A stretch of DNA of 15,685 bases from contig JAEDNW010000046.1 of the NCBI GenBank assembly GCA_016302315.1, positions 1 to 15,685 of the forward strand, written 5' to 3'. Source of the stretch: UBA1724 sp016302315. GTDB taxonomy: Bacteria > Verrucomicrobiota > Lentisphaeria > Oligosphaerales > Oligosphaeraceae. The first letter of the stretch is position 1; each line of letters begins with the position of its first letter. Both the position numbers and the translations under genes were made by a program. The notes under the pieces were generated by a model, which saw nothing but the letters and a program-made list of their open reading frames with translations, was not told the DNA's origin and searched no databases. This document shows positions 6,519-13,046 of the stretch, piece after piece.

Positions 6519-7658
6519 TTACGGGGAACCCAGCAAAAAGGCCTGTGGCGTTCGGTTGAGGGTTTCCAGAAGGGAGCGAAGTTGGATCATGGTCATCCGG
6601 GTTTCCCGGAGGGTGTCCCCCAGGAGATGATCCGGAGGCGCGCCGGGAAGGGGGGCGGGTTGCAGCTGCGCCAGCAGGGCGTGGACCTGTTCCAGGGTCT
6701 GGCTGGCCTGCTGGAGAGTCTCCTCCATCTGGGCAAGGGCGCCCAGGGCCTGGGGACGCCCCTCCCGCAGAAGCCCCTCCGCCTCCTTTAGGGTGACCTG
6801 GGCCTGGCGCAGGGTGGCCGTCAGCTCCTCCTGGAGGCCTTCCAGGGCCTGTCTGCCCTGCTGCAGGGCCAGCCGGGCCTCCTCCCCCGTCTTCTCCAAG
6901 GCGTCCAGGGCCTGGGGAAGGCGCTCCTGAAGCAGGGCGGTGCTCTGGGCAAGGGTGCGGAGACCGCCGGCCAGATTCTCCATGGCCTCCTGGGCCTTTC
7001 CCTGCTCCACAAACAGGGCTACCTGCTGCAGGAACTTCTGGATGGATTCCAGGGAGTCTCCCAGCTCCTGCTCATTGATCCGGTGGCTCAGATTGTCCAG
7101 GGTGGAGAGGCGGGAGGGAAGGATGCCATTTTCCCAGAGCTCCTGGGTCACTTCCGGGGAGGGGGCGCTGGCGGGGGTGGCCAGATTCAGGGAGACGTAG
7201 ATCTGTCCTGTCAGGAGGGAGAGGGTTTCCAGCTTGGCGCACAGATGTTCTTCCAGGACCAGTTTGCTGAGGAAGGCGTGGGCCTGTTCATTCTGGGGCT
7301 TCTGTCTGGGGAAGAAGGGGAGAATGCCCGTGGGGGAGGGGAATCCCAGCCGGTCCGGGAAGAGTTTCACGGAGACTTCCACGGGAAGGACATCCTGGTG
7401 GTTGTCGGGGAGTCCGTCCGGCCCGGCGGGGGCCAGATTGAGTTTCTCCACCTCTCCCACGGAGATGCCCCGGAACATGACGGGGGCCCCGACGCTCAGG
7501 CCCTTCACGTTGGAAGGGAAGTAGATGCGGTAGTGCAGAGGCGTCTTTCCCCAGTTCCAGTTGCCGATGGACATCAGGAGAAACACCAGCAAGGCAAGGG
7601 CGCCCAGAACAAAGGCGCCCAGGAAGGTGGCTTGGACTGCGCTTTTCTTCTTCTTCAT
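6519..7658 (-). CDS. MCE-family (MlaD-like) lipid transport protein with long C-terminal coiled coil (379 aa)
   Basis: One N-terminal membrane anchor (about 10-30, FLGAFVLGALALLVFLLMS) is followed by a single MCE domain starting near residue 41 (YRIYFPSNVKGLSVGAPVMF, then RGISVGEVEKL). It continues to about 165, with an insert near 105-140. From about 200 to 345 the chain is an Ala/Leu/Gln/Glu-rich coiled coil (repeats like ALEKTGEEARLALQQGRQAL). MCE proteins form hexameric rings or tubes that carry phospholipid or other lipids across the periplasm. The helical C-terminus recalls the needle of PqiB, which contacts the PqiC lipoprotein encoded next here. The gene follows the ATPase gene by 16 nt without a recognisable Shine-Dalgarno sequence. 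Family assignment is secure; substrate and direction of transport are not visible. Confidence 0.9.
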   Translation of the reverse strand: MKKKKSAVQATFLGAFVLGALALLVFLLMSIGNWNWGKTPLHYRIYFPSNVKGLSVGAPVMFRGISVGEVEKLNLAPAGPDGLPDNHQDVLPVEVSVKLFPDRLGFPSPTGILPFFPRQKPQNEQAHAFLSKLVLEEHLCAKLETLSLLTGQIYVSLNLATPASAPSPEVTQELWENGILPSRLSTLDNLSHRINEQELGDSLESIQKFLQQVALFVEQGKAQEAMENLAGGLRTLAQSTALLQERLPQALDALEKTGEEARLALQQGRQALEGLQEELTATLRQAQVTLKEAEGLLREGRPQALGALAQMEETLQQASQTLEQVHALLAQLQPAPLPGAPPDHLLGDTLRETRMTMIQLRSLLETLNRTPQAFLLGSP

Positions 7659-7674
7659 GGCTTTTTGGGGCCGG

Positions 7675-8442
7675 TCAGGCGGTGCGTCCGGCGAGGCCTT
7701 CGGTCAGGAAGTCCCGGATTTCCGGGGCGGGGGGATGATCCCGGAGTTCCTGGGGGGTGCCTCTGCCCAGGAGGGAACGGGAGCGGGGATCCAGGTAGAT
7801 GGCCTGGGTGCCCACGGCGAAGATGCTGTCCAGGTCATGGGTGACCATGACGATGGTGGTGCCCAGGGAATCCCGGAGCTGTCGGATGAGGCGGTCCAGA
7901 TTTCTGGCACTGACGGGGTCCAGTCCTGCGGAGGGTTCGTCGAAGAAGAGGATTTCCGGATCCAGGACCATGGCCCGGGCCAGACCGGCCCGTTTCTGCA
8001 TTCCTCCGGAGAGCTGGGCAGGGTAGTAGTCTTGGAACCCCGCCAGTCCCACCAGTTCCAGTTTGCAGCGGCAGACCTGCCGGATTTCCTCCGGGGAAAG
8101 GCTGGTGTGCTGCTGGAGGGGCAGGGAGAGATTCTCCTCCAGGGTCATGGAACTCCACAGGGCCCCGCTTTGAAACAGCACTCCCATTCTGGCGAGAAAG
8201 GGGCCCTGCTCCTCCTCCGGCATCTCCCAGAAGTCCTTCCCCAGGAGGCGGAGGGAGCCCGAGGCCGGAGGCAGCAGGCCGATGAGATGGCGGAGCAGGG
8301 TGGATTTCCCGCAGCCCGAAGGACCGATGAGCAGAAATACCTCGCCCCGCTCCACCTGGAAGGTAAGATCCTCCATGATGACCCGGCTTCCGTAGGCCAT
8401 GGTGAGATGGCGGACATCGATGACGGGGAGGGCCGAAGACAT
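7675..8442 (-). CDS. MlaF-type ABC transporter ATP-binding protein (255 aa)
   Basis: All ABC ATPase motifs are present: Walker A GPSGCGKST (40-48), Q-loop Gln91, signature LSGGMQKR (144-151), Walker B ILFFDEP with Glu169 (164-170), D-loop GLDP (173-176) and switch His202. The signature LSGGMQKRAGLARA and the DEPSAGLDPVSA string are characteristic of the MlaF/Ttg2A group that energises MCE lipid transporters. The start at 8442 (MSSALPVIDVRHLTMAYGS) is the only one that fits the family's N-terminus; the frame continues upstream as a shadow of the permease gene. The gap to the permease is 17 nt and is nearly all C (an eight-C run right after the TGA stop), so no Shine-Dalgarno sequence exists. 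Confidence 0.93.
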   Translation of the reverse strand: MSSALPVIDVRHLTMAYGSRVIMEDLTFQVERGEVFLLIGPSGCGKSTLLRHLIGLLPPASGSLRLLGKDFWEMPEEEQGPFLARMGVLFQSGALWSSMTLEENLSLPLQQHTSLSPEEIRQVCRCKLELVGLAGFQDYYPAQLSGGMQKRAGLARAMVLDPEILFFDEPSAGLDPVSARNLDRLIRQLRDSLGTTIVMVTHDLDSIFAVGTQAIYLDPRSRSLLGRGTPQELRDHPPAPEIRDFLTEGLAGRTA

Positions 8443-8459
8443 GAGGGGGACGGGGGGGG

Positions 8460-9575
8460 TCAGTATTTCAACACCACGGTGATGACGGTGATGAGGGATG
8501 TGGCAATGACAATGCAGACAATGCTGTAGACCACGGCGGCGGTGGTGGCCTGGCCAACGGCGGCGGCGTTCCGGCCGCACCGCATCCCCTGGTAGCATCC
8601 GCAGAGGGCGTCCAGCACCCCCAGGACGGCGCAGGTGACCACGCCCACCACCAGATCGTTGGTCCGGGTGGTGGTGATCAGGGTGCTCCAGTAGGCATTG
8701 GTGGTGAGCCCCAGATCCAGGATGGCCACCAGCATGCCTCCCAGGATGCTGACCATGTCCGCAAAGAGGCAGAGGAGGGGGAGCATGAGGGACATGGCCA
8801 GGAAACGGGGCAGCACCAGGAAATCCATCAGGGAGATGCCCTGGGTCTGGAAGGCGTCCAGCTCCTCGTTGGTCTTCATGGTGCCCAGCTCCGCCGCATA
8901 GGCTGCGCTGGTGCGCCCCGCCATGACAATGCCCACCATGACGGGGGACATGAGACGCAGCATGCCAATGCCTACCAGGCTGGCCACGTAGGGCTGCGCC
9001 TGGAACCACTTCAGGGGGATGGAGCCCACAAAGGCCAGCACCAGTCCCATGAGGAAGCTGATGAGGGCGATGATGGGGAGGGCGCTGGGGCCGCAGGCGC
9101 AGAGCTGGCGGTGCAGATCCGTCAGGCGCATGGCGCTGCGTCCGGTGAAGAGTCTGCCCAGGGCCATCAGGAGTTCCCCCAGGAACTGGAGGAGATCCAG
9201 GAAGAGCCGGACGGCCTCCAGGGTGGCGGTGCCCCAGCGGGCCAGGAAGGAAAGGGGCGGGGGGGCGGCACCCTCCCGGGGCTGGTTCTGACGCCCCTGC
9301 TCCTGGAGTTTCAGCAGAGTCTGGATTCCCTCGGGAAGGGCGGAGGTGTCCAGGGCGAGTCCCCGGTTCTCGGCCAGGGTCTGGAGGGCATTCAGGAAGA
9401 TGAGAAGGGAGGTGTCCCACTCCTCCAGGGTCTGGGCCTGAAGGGGCAGGGCGGCGTTGTGGTCCCGGGGAACAGTCTGGAGAGCCTCCTCCGGGGTGGG
9501 CCGGGGGGCGCCCAGGCGCCAATGGCCGGACAGCAGGAGTCTTCCTTCCTGGAATATTGCCTGGGCTTGGGCCAT
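8460..9575 (-). CDS. MlaE-type ABC transporter permease with N-terminal STAS-like region (371 aa)
   Basis: Residues about 150-371 are an MlaE (PF02405-type) permease: ALISFLMGLVLAFVGS (170-185), the diagnostic GRTSAAYAAELGTMK (220-234) followed by TNEELDAFQTQGIS, and three more hydrophobic segments (251-289, 307-326, 343-369). Residues 1-100 begin IFQEGRLLLSGHWRLG, which resembles the STAS/MlaB-like domain fused to many MlaE proteins. This would explain why no separate mlaB gene is seen. The permease sits in the inner membrane and works with the ATPase and MCE protein encoded next. The ATG at 9575 is supported by GAGGAA 7 nt upstream, overlapping the stop codon of the preceding gene. The permease call is strong; the STAS call is moderate. 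Confidence 0.9.
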   Translation of the reverse strand: MAQAQAIFQEGRLLLSGHWRLGAPRPTPEEALQTVPRDHNAALPLQAQTLEEWDTSLLIFLNALQTLAENRGLALDTSALPEGIQTLLKLQEQGRQNQPREGAAPPPLSFLARWGTATLEAVRLFLDLLQFLGELLMALGRLFTGRSAMRLTDLHRQLCACGPSALPIIALISFLMGLVLAFVGSIPLKWFQAQPYVASLVGIGMLRLMSPVMVGIVMAGRTSAAYAAELGTMKTNEELDAFQTQGISLMDFLVLPRFLAMSLMLPLLCLFADMVSILGGMLVAILDLGLTTNAYWSTLITTTRTNDLVVGVVTCAVLGVLDALCGCYQGMRCGRNAAAVGQATTAAVVYSIVCIVIATSLITVITVVLKY

Positions 9576-9589
9576 GGTGGCGGGTTCCT

Positions 9590-10336
9590 CTACTGGGGGT
9601 CTCCTTCCTGCAGCCGTCCGGTGGCCTCGCGGAGCTTCTTCAGGGTGTCCAGGACTTGGTTCAGGATGTCCGTCCGGGTCCCCAGGGCCTGGGCGTACTG
9701 GGGATAGTCGTGGATCCAGGCCTCCAGCGTCCCCTTCACCTCCAGGGCGATGGCCAGGATGCTCTCCAGCGTCACCAGGGCATGCCCCCGCTGATGGGTG
9801 CTGATGCGGTCGAAGACGCTCTTGGCATGGGCGCATCCCAGGCCCAGTTTCCCCAGGAATTCCAGCTGGAGCCGGGGCGTGCAGAAGGGCAGGTTGCCGA
9901 TGACGGAGACCTGGGCCCAGTCCAGGGAGAGCATGAAGAAGGTGTTGACCAGGACGCTGGCCATGTCCAGGGCATCGGACTGGCGCTTGCCTTCCGGGGG
10001 AAGGCTGTCGTAGTATTCCTGGCTTTCCCGCTGCAGATCCTCCGGATTCTCCCCCATCCGCTCCAGGATGTTCTCATACTGGAGGGCGAAGGGGGAGTCT
10101 TCCCCCTGGTAGAGGCTGTCTCCCGGCGGGGGGAGGCAGGTCAGGGTTTCCAGGGAATCCAGAAACTCCGGAGGGTATCCCCGTCCCTTCAGCTCCCGGG
10201 CCGTGAGCTCCTCGCAGGCAGGCAGACGGCGGAACCGGTCCAGGGCGGCCATGTCATCCCGCACCAGGCGGCCATGGGCTTGATGGGCCTTCCGGATCCC
10301 CTGGGGGGTGGAGCAGTCTATGCCGAGGAATTCCAT
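9590..10336 (-). CDS. Uncharacterised 248-aa helical protein at the head of the MCE transporter cluster
   Basis: I do not recognise this family. The predicted protein starts MEFLGIDCSTPQGIRKAHQ, has no signal peptide or membrane segment, and is mostly amphipathic helix with an acidic middle (ENILERMGENPEDLQRESQE). A more hydrophobic segment lies at about residues 128-145 (VLVNTFFMLSLDWAQVSVIG). The C-terminal helix ends REATGRLQEGDPQ. The ATG at 10336 is chosen because the frame further upstream overlaps the end of icd. It lies 40 nt after icd and 14 nt before the permease gene, whose Shine-Dalgarno sequence overlaps its stop, so it is translated in step with the transporter. It may be a cytoplasmic accessory or regulator of the transporter, but nothing in the sequence proves that. 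The leader is pyrimidine-rich and lacks a Shine-Dalgarno sequence. Confidence 0.75.
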   Translation of the reverse strand: MEFLGIDCSTPQGIRKAHQAHGRLVRDDMAALDRFRRLPACEELTARELKGRGYPPEFLDSLETLTCLPPPGDSLYQGEDSPFALQYENILERMGENPEDLQRESQEYYDSLPPEGKRQSDALDMASVLVNTFFMLSLDWAQVSVIGNLPFCTPRLQLEFLGKLGLGCAHAKSVFDRISTHQRGHALVTLESILAIALEVKGTLEAWIHDYPQYAQALGTRTDILNQVLDTLKKLREATGRLQEGDPQ

Positions 10337-10376
10337 GAGGGAGGGAGGGAGAGGGGGCGGGGAAATGCCGGCGGGG

Positions 10377-11606
10377 TTACATGCAGCGGATGATCTGACG
10401 TCCGAATTCCGAGCAGCTGACCAGGGTGGCACCCTCCATCTGCCGGGCAAAGTCGTACGTGACGGTCTTGCCGGCAATGGCCTTCTCCAGGCCCTGGATC
10501 ACCAGGTCGGCGGCTTCCCGCCATCCCAGATGACGGAGGAGAAGTTCTGCGGAGAGGATGAGGCTGCCGGGATTCACCTTGTCCTGGTTGGCGTATTTGG
10601 GGGCGGTGCCATGGGTGGCCTCGAAGACGGCCGCGCCGGTGCGGGCGTTGATGTTGGCGCCGGGGGCGATGCCGATGCCGCCCACTTCCGCCGCCAGGGC
10701 GTCGGAGATGTAGTCCCCGTTCAGGTTCAGGGTGGCCACCACGCTGTATTCGGCGGGGCGGGTCTGGATCTGCTGGAGGAAGGCGTCGGCAATCACGTCC
10801 TTGACCACAATGGGCTTTCCGGTGCGGGGATGGGGGAAGGAGCACCAGGGACCCTCGCCCACGGGCTGGGCATGGTACTTCTCCCGGGCCACCTGGTAGC
10901 CCCAGTCCCGGAAGGCTCCCTCGGTGAACTTCATGATGTTCCCCTTGTGCACCAGGGTGACGGAATCCCGCTCCTCCCGGATGGCGTACTCAATGGCGGC
11001 CTCCACCAGACGCTGGGTGCCCTCCCGGGAGACGGGCTTCACGCCGATGCCGCATTCCTGGGGGAACCGGATCCGGGCAAAGTGCTCCGGAAACTCGCTC
11101 TTCAGAAACTCCAGAATCCGACGGGCCTCCGGAGAGTCGGCCTTGAACTCCACCCCGGCATAAATGTCCTCCGTGTTCTCCCGGAAGATGGTCATGTCCA
11201 CCAGCTCCGGATGCTTGGCGGGGGAGGGGACTCCCTGGAAATGACGCACGGGACGCAGGCAGACGTAGAGATCCAGGGCCTGGCGGATGGCCACATTCAG
11301 GCTGCGGATGCCGCCCCCGATGGGGGTGGTCAGCGGCCCCTTGATGCCCACCAGATACTTCCGGAAAGCCTCCAGCGTGGCCTCAGGAAGCCAGGAGCCC
11401 GTGGCGTGGAAGGCCTTCTCCCCCGCCAGAACCTCCAGCCACTCCAGGGAACGACGACCCTGATAGGCCTTCTCCACCGCCGCATCCACAACGGATTGGG
11501 TGGCACGCCAAATGTCCGGGCCAATGCCGTCTCCTTCAATGAAGGGAATGACGGGATGATCCCCGGTGACAAGACCCTGAGGGGTCATGGTGATGATGTC
11601 AGACAT
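10377..11606 (-). CDS. icd: NADP-dependent isocitrate dehydrogenase (409 aa)
   Basis: This is a TCA-cycle enzyme, oxidatively decarboxylating isocitrate to 2-oxoglutarate with NADPH formation. The protein is close to the E. coli enzyme along its length. The substrate loop GGGIRSLNVAIRQ carries Ser102 (equivalent to the phosphorylatable Ser113), FRENTEDIYAG is at 141-151 and HKGNIMKFTEGAF at 220-232. The cofactor segment GTAPKYANQDKVNPGS has Lys337-Tyr338, and Tyr384/Arg388 follow; these four residues mark NADP rather than NAD specificity. The start at 11606 (MSDIITMTPQGL) is preceded by GGAG 12 nt upstream. An upstream extension in frame is not family-like. It is the first gene of the minus-strand run. 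No AceK kinase/phosphatase gene is in the window, so phosphorylation control cannot be claimed. Confidence 0.96.
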   Translation of the reverse strand: MSDIITMTPQGLVTGDHPVIPFIEGDGIGPDIWRATQSVVDAAVEKAYQGRRSLEWLEVLAGEKAFHATGSWLPEATLEAFRKYLVGIKGPLTTPIGGGIRSLNVAIRQALDLYVCLRPVRHFQGVPSPAKHPELVDMTIFRENTEDIYAGVEFKADSPEARRILEFLKSEFPEHFARIRFPQECGIGVKPVSREGTQRLVEAAIEYAIREERDSVTLVHKGNIMKFTEGAFRDWGYQVAREKYHAQPVGEGPWCSFPHPRTGKPIVVKDVIADAFLQQIQTRPAEYSVVATLNLNGDYISDALAAEVGGIGIAPGANINARTGAAVFEATHGTAPKYANQDKVNPGSLILSAELLLRHLGWREAADLVIQGLEKAIAGKTVTYDFARQMEGATLVSCSEFGRQIIRCM

Positions 11607-11644
11607 GGAAATGGGACTCCGTAAAAACCAGATGAAATGACATC

Positions 11645-11686
11645 TTCGCGCCATGCGAATCTGTACAAGGGGAAATATAATGCGAA
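11645..11686 (-). promoter_or_regulatory. Candidate icd promoter/operator with TTCGCAT repeats
   Basis: Read on the minus strand, TTCGCAT occurs twice 27 bp apart (11680-11686 and 11653-11659). The second copy is part of an inverted repeat, TTCGC-n5-GCGAA (11645-11659). Between the copies lies TATATT (11674-11679), a possible -10 box 68 nt upstream of the icd ATG. No convincing -35 hexamer is seen at 16-18 nt, which is C-rich. This would suit an activator-dependent or non-sigma-70 promoter, but the call is tentative. Confidence 0.35.
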
Positions 11687-11799
11687 CCAGGGGGGGCGGG
11701 AGAGGAGAAAGGCTCGGGAGAAAGGGGGTTGTTGTCGTGAAAAGTCCAAGGATGTCCGGAAAATTTGGAAATTCTGTCGGTTTCTGTTTTCCGTTCCCC

Positions 11800-11836
11800 T
11801 TGCAATTTTCGCCCATAGGCTATATTTGCCGGCAAA
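11800..11836 (+). promoter_or_regulatory. Candidate mrp promoter overlapped by a perfect palindrome
   Basis: TTGCAA (11800-11805) and TATATT (11821-11826) are separated by 15 nt, a slightly short sigma-70-like arrangement, with a start predicted near 11833. A perfect 12-bp palindrome, TTTGCCGGCAAA (11825-11836), covers the end of the -10 box and the start site, the classic place for a repressor operator. The predicted leader to the ATG at 11922 is about 90 nt. Confidence 0.45.
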
Positions 11837-11849
11837 CTTTTCCCATGGT

Positions 11850-11886
11850 GTCCCTGGGGAGGCGTCTTTTTCGGTTTTCCAGGGGC
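11850..11886 (+). other. Hairpin in the mrp 5' leader
   Basis: GTCCCTGG (11850-11857) can pair with CCAGGGGC (11879-11886), 8 bp with one G-U, enclosing a 21-nt T-rich loop. A nine-T run (11909-11917) follows 22 nt later and directly precedes the start codon. The spacing is too long for a standard intrinsic terminator, so attenuation is only a possibility. Confidence 0.3.
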
Positions 11887-11921
11887 ACGGAATTTGACGT
11901 TTCCCAGATTTTTTTTTGTTT

Positions 11922-12791
11922 ATGGAGAGCAACGAGAACGGGCATCCCCATTGCCCCGGCGGCGGTGACTGTGAGAGTTGTGGCGGGAAGTGCCACGATG
12001 AAACCCGTGCGGTGCATGAGAATCTGAAGGGCGTGCGTCACATTTTCCTGGTGATGTCCGGGAAGGGTGGCGTGGGCAAGAGCACGGTGGCGGCCAATCT
12101 GGCGGCCAGTCTCTCCCTGCGGGGATGGCAGACCGGGTTGCTGGACGTGGACTTTCACGGCCCCAGCATTCCGAAGATGCTGGGACTGGAGGGGGCTCCC
12201 CTCTATGCGGAGGGCGAGAAGCTTCTCCCGGTGGAGACGGGTTCCCTGAATATGAAGGTGATGTCCATTGGCTTCACCCTGCCCCAGACCGACCATGCGG
12301 TGATCTGGCGGGGCGCCATGAAGCACGGCATCATCCGGCAGCTGCTGGGGGATGTGCTGTGGGGCGATCTGGATGCCCTGGTGATCGACACCCCGCCGGG
12401 CACCGGCGATGAATGTCTCTCCACCTGCCAGCTTCTGCCCCAGGCGGATGGCGCAATTCTGGTGACCACACCCCAGCAGGTCTCCGCCACCGATGTCAGC
12501 AAGTCCCTGAATTTCCTCTCTCAGCTTTCCCTGCCCGTCCTGGGCATTGTGGAGAACATGAGCGGCTTTGTCTGCCCCCACTGCGGAGAGCGGGTGGACA
12601 TCTTCTCCCAGGGGGCCGGCGAGGCGCTGGCCCAGAAATACAGCGTTCCATTCCTGGGACATCTGCCCCTGGATCCCCAGATCTGCGCCGGCGGAGATGC
12701 GGGAGAGCCCTTTGTGGAGCGCTACGCCTCCTCCGCCACGGCGAAGGCCTTCGAGACCATCGTGGATCAGCTCCTTCCCAAGGAAAACTGA
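11922..12791 (+). CDS. mrp: Mrp/Nbp35-family Fe-S cluster carrier ATPase (289 aa)
   Basis: A cytoplasmic P-loop ATPase that holds and delivers [4Fe-4S] clusters. The deviant Walker A SGKGGVGKST lies at 46-55, followed by VDFHGPSIPKMLG (76-88), Walker B-like VIDTPPGTGDE (154-164) and the subunit-bridging CPHC (Cys218, Cys221) in ENMSGFVCPHCGE. The N-terminus has four cysteines (11, 17, 20, 24; C-x5-C-x2-C-x3-C), a variant of the Nbp35-type cluster site. The DUF59/MIP18 domain found at the N-terminus of many Mrp proteins is absent. I chose ATG 11922 over TTG 11916 because neither has a Shine-Dalgarno sequence and ATG gives the usual Met-Ser/Glu start; the leader ends in T9-G-TTT. It is the first gene of the plus-strand block, and no isc/suf genes are near. 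Confidence 0.93.
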   Translation: MESNENGHPHCPGGGDCESCGGKCHDETRAVHENLKGVRHIFLVMSGKGGVGKSTVAANLAASLSLRGWQTGLLDVDFHGPSIPKMLGLEGAPLYAEGEKLLPVETGSLNMKVMSIGFTLPQTDHAVIWRGAMKHGIIRQLLGDVLWGDLDALVIDTPPGTGDECLSTCQLLPQADGAILVTTPQQVSATDVSKSLNFLSQLSLPVLGIVENMSGFVCPHCGERVDIFSQGAGEALAQKYSVPFLGHLPLDPQICAGGDAGEPFVERYASSATAKAFETIVDQLLPKEN

Positions 12792-13046
12792 TCCGCCACC
12801 CTTCGCCTTCTCTCCCCCGCACGCGGCGGAATCAAGATTTCTGCCCCTGGCCGGGAACCAGAACAGGACAGGGAACCCCAAACCAGGATTCCCCCGGCTC
12901 CGCTCCCCTCTCGGAGAGCCCCGCCCCCTGCCTTCCGTAACACAAAATCCAATCTCTTTCTCTTGGGCCCACGCCTCTCCGGCCCTCTCCGGGGACGGCG
13001 TTTTGCGCCCAAGGGGTGTTTCCCTAGGGACGCAAGGAGTAGAACC
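12792..13046 (+). other. Intergenic region with structured leader of the GcvH-like gene
   Basis: Most of this 255-nt gap is GC-rich with no gene visible. Its last 90 nt can fold: an outer stem CTTGGGC/GCCCAAG (12962-12968 with 13007-13013) encloses an inner stem ACGCC/GGCGT (12971-12975 with 12997-13001) and a small CCGG/CCGG hairpin. A short palindrome TCCCTAGGGA (13021-13030) follows, then the Shine-Dalgarno AAGGAG at 13034-13039, 7 nt before ATG. It does not resemble the tandem glycine riboswitch as far as I can tell by eye. It may be a regulated leader, or simply the GC-rich end of the mrp transcript. A further imperfect hairpin near 12895-12925 lacks a T tract, so I call no terminator. 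Confidence 0.35.

Larger units (their letters stand above)
11607..11921. promoter_or_regulatory. Divergent intergenic region between icd and mrp (315 nt)
   Basis: The region separates two outward-facing transcription units and is clearly AT-richer in 11750-11840. It contains the mrp promoter candidate with its palindrome (11800-11836), an mrp leader hairpin (11850-11886), a nine-T run right before the mrp start, and repeated TTCGCAT sites with a TATATT box on the icd side (11645-11686). No convincing protein-coding gene lies inside; short frames here have no Shine-Dalgarno sequence and no recognisable product. Confidence 0.8.

Noticed and set aside
200..9600. Very frequent CCAGGGCC/GGCCTGG-like words that look like dispersed repeats
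   Set aside because: They are in-frame runs of GCC, CAG, CTG and GAG codons in Ala/Gln/Leu-rich helical proteins, not interspersed repeats; flanks and spacing are not constant.
11894..11924. TTGACG as a -35 box for a start just before mrp
   Set aside because: No acceptable -10 hexamer lies at 16-18 nt; only the T9-G-TTT run is there. The TTGCAA/TATATT pair upstream is better.
12895..12925. Imperfect hairpin GGCTC...GAGCC after mrp as its terminator
   Set aside because: The stem is bulged, lies over 100 nt from the mrp stop, and is followed by CCGCCCCC instead of a T tract.
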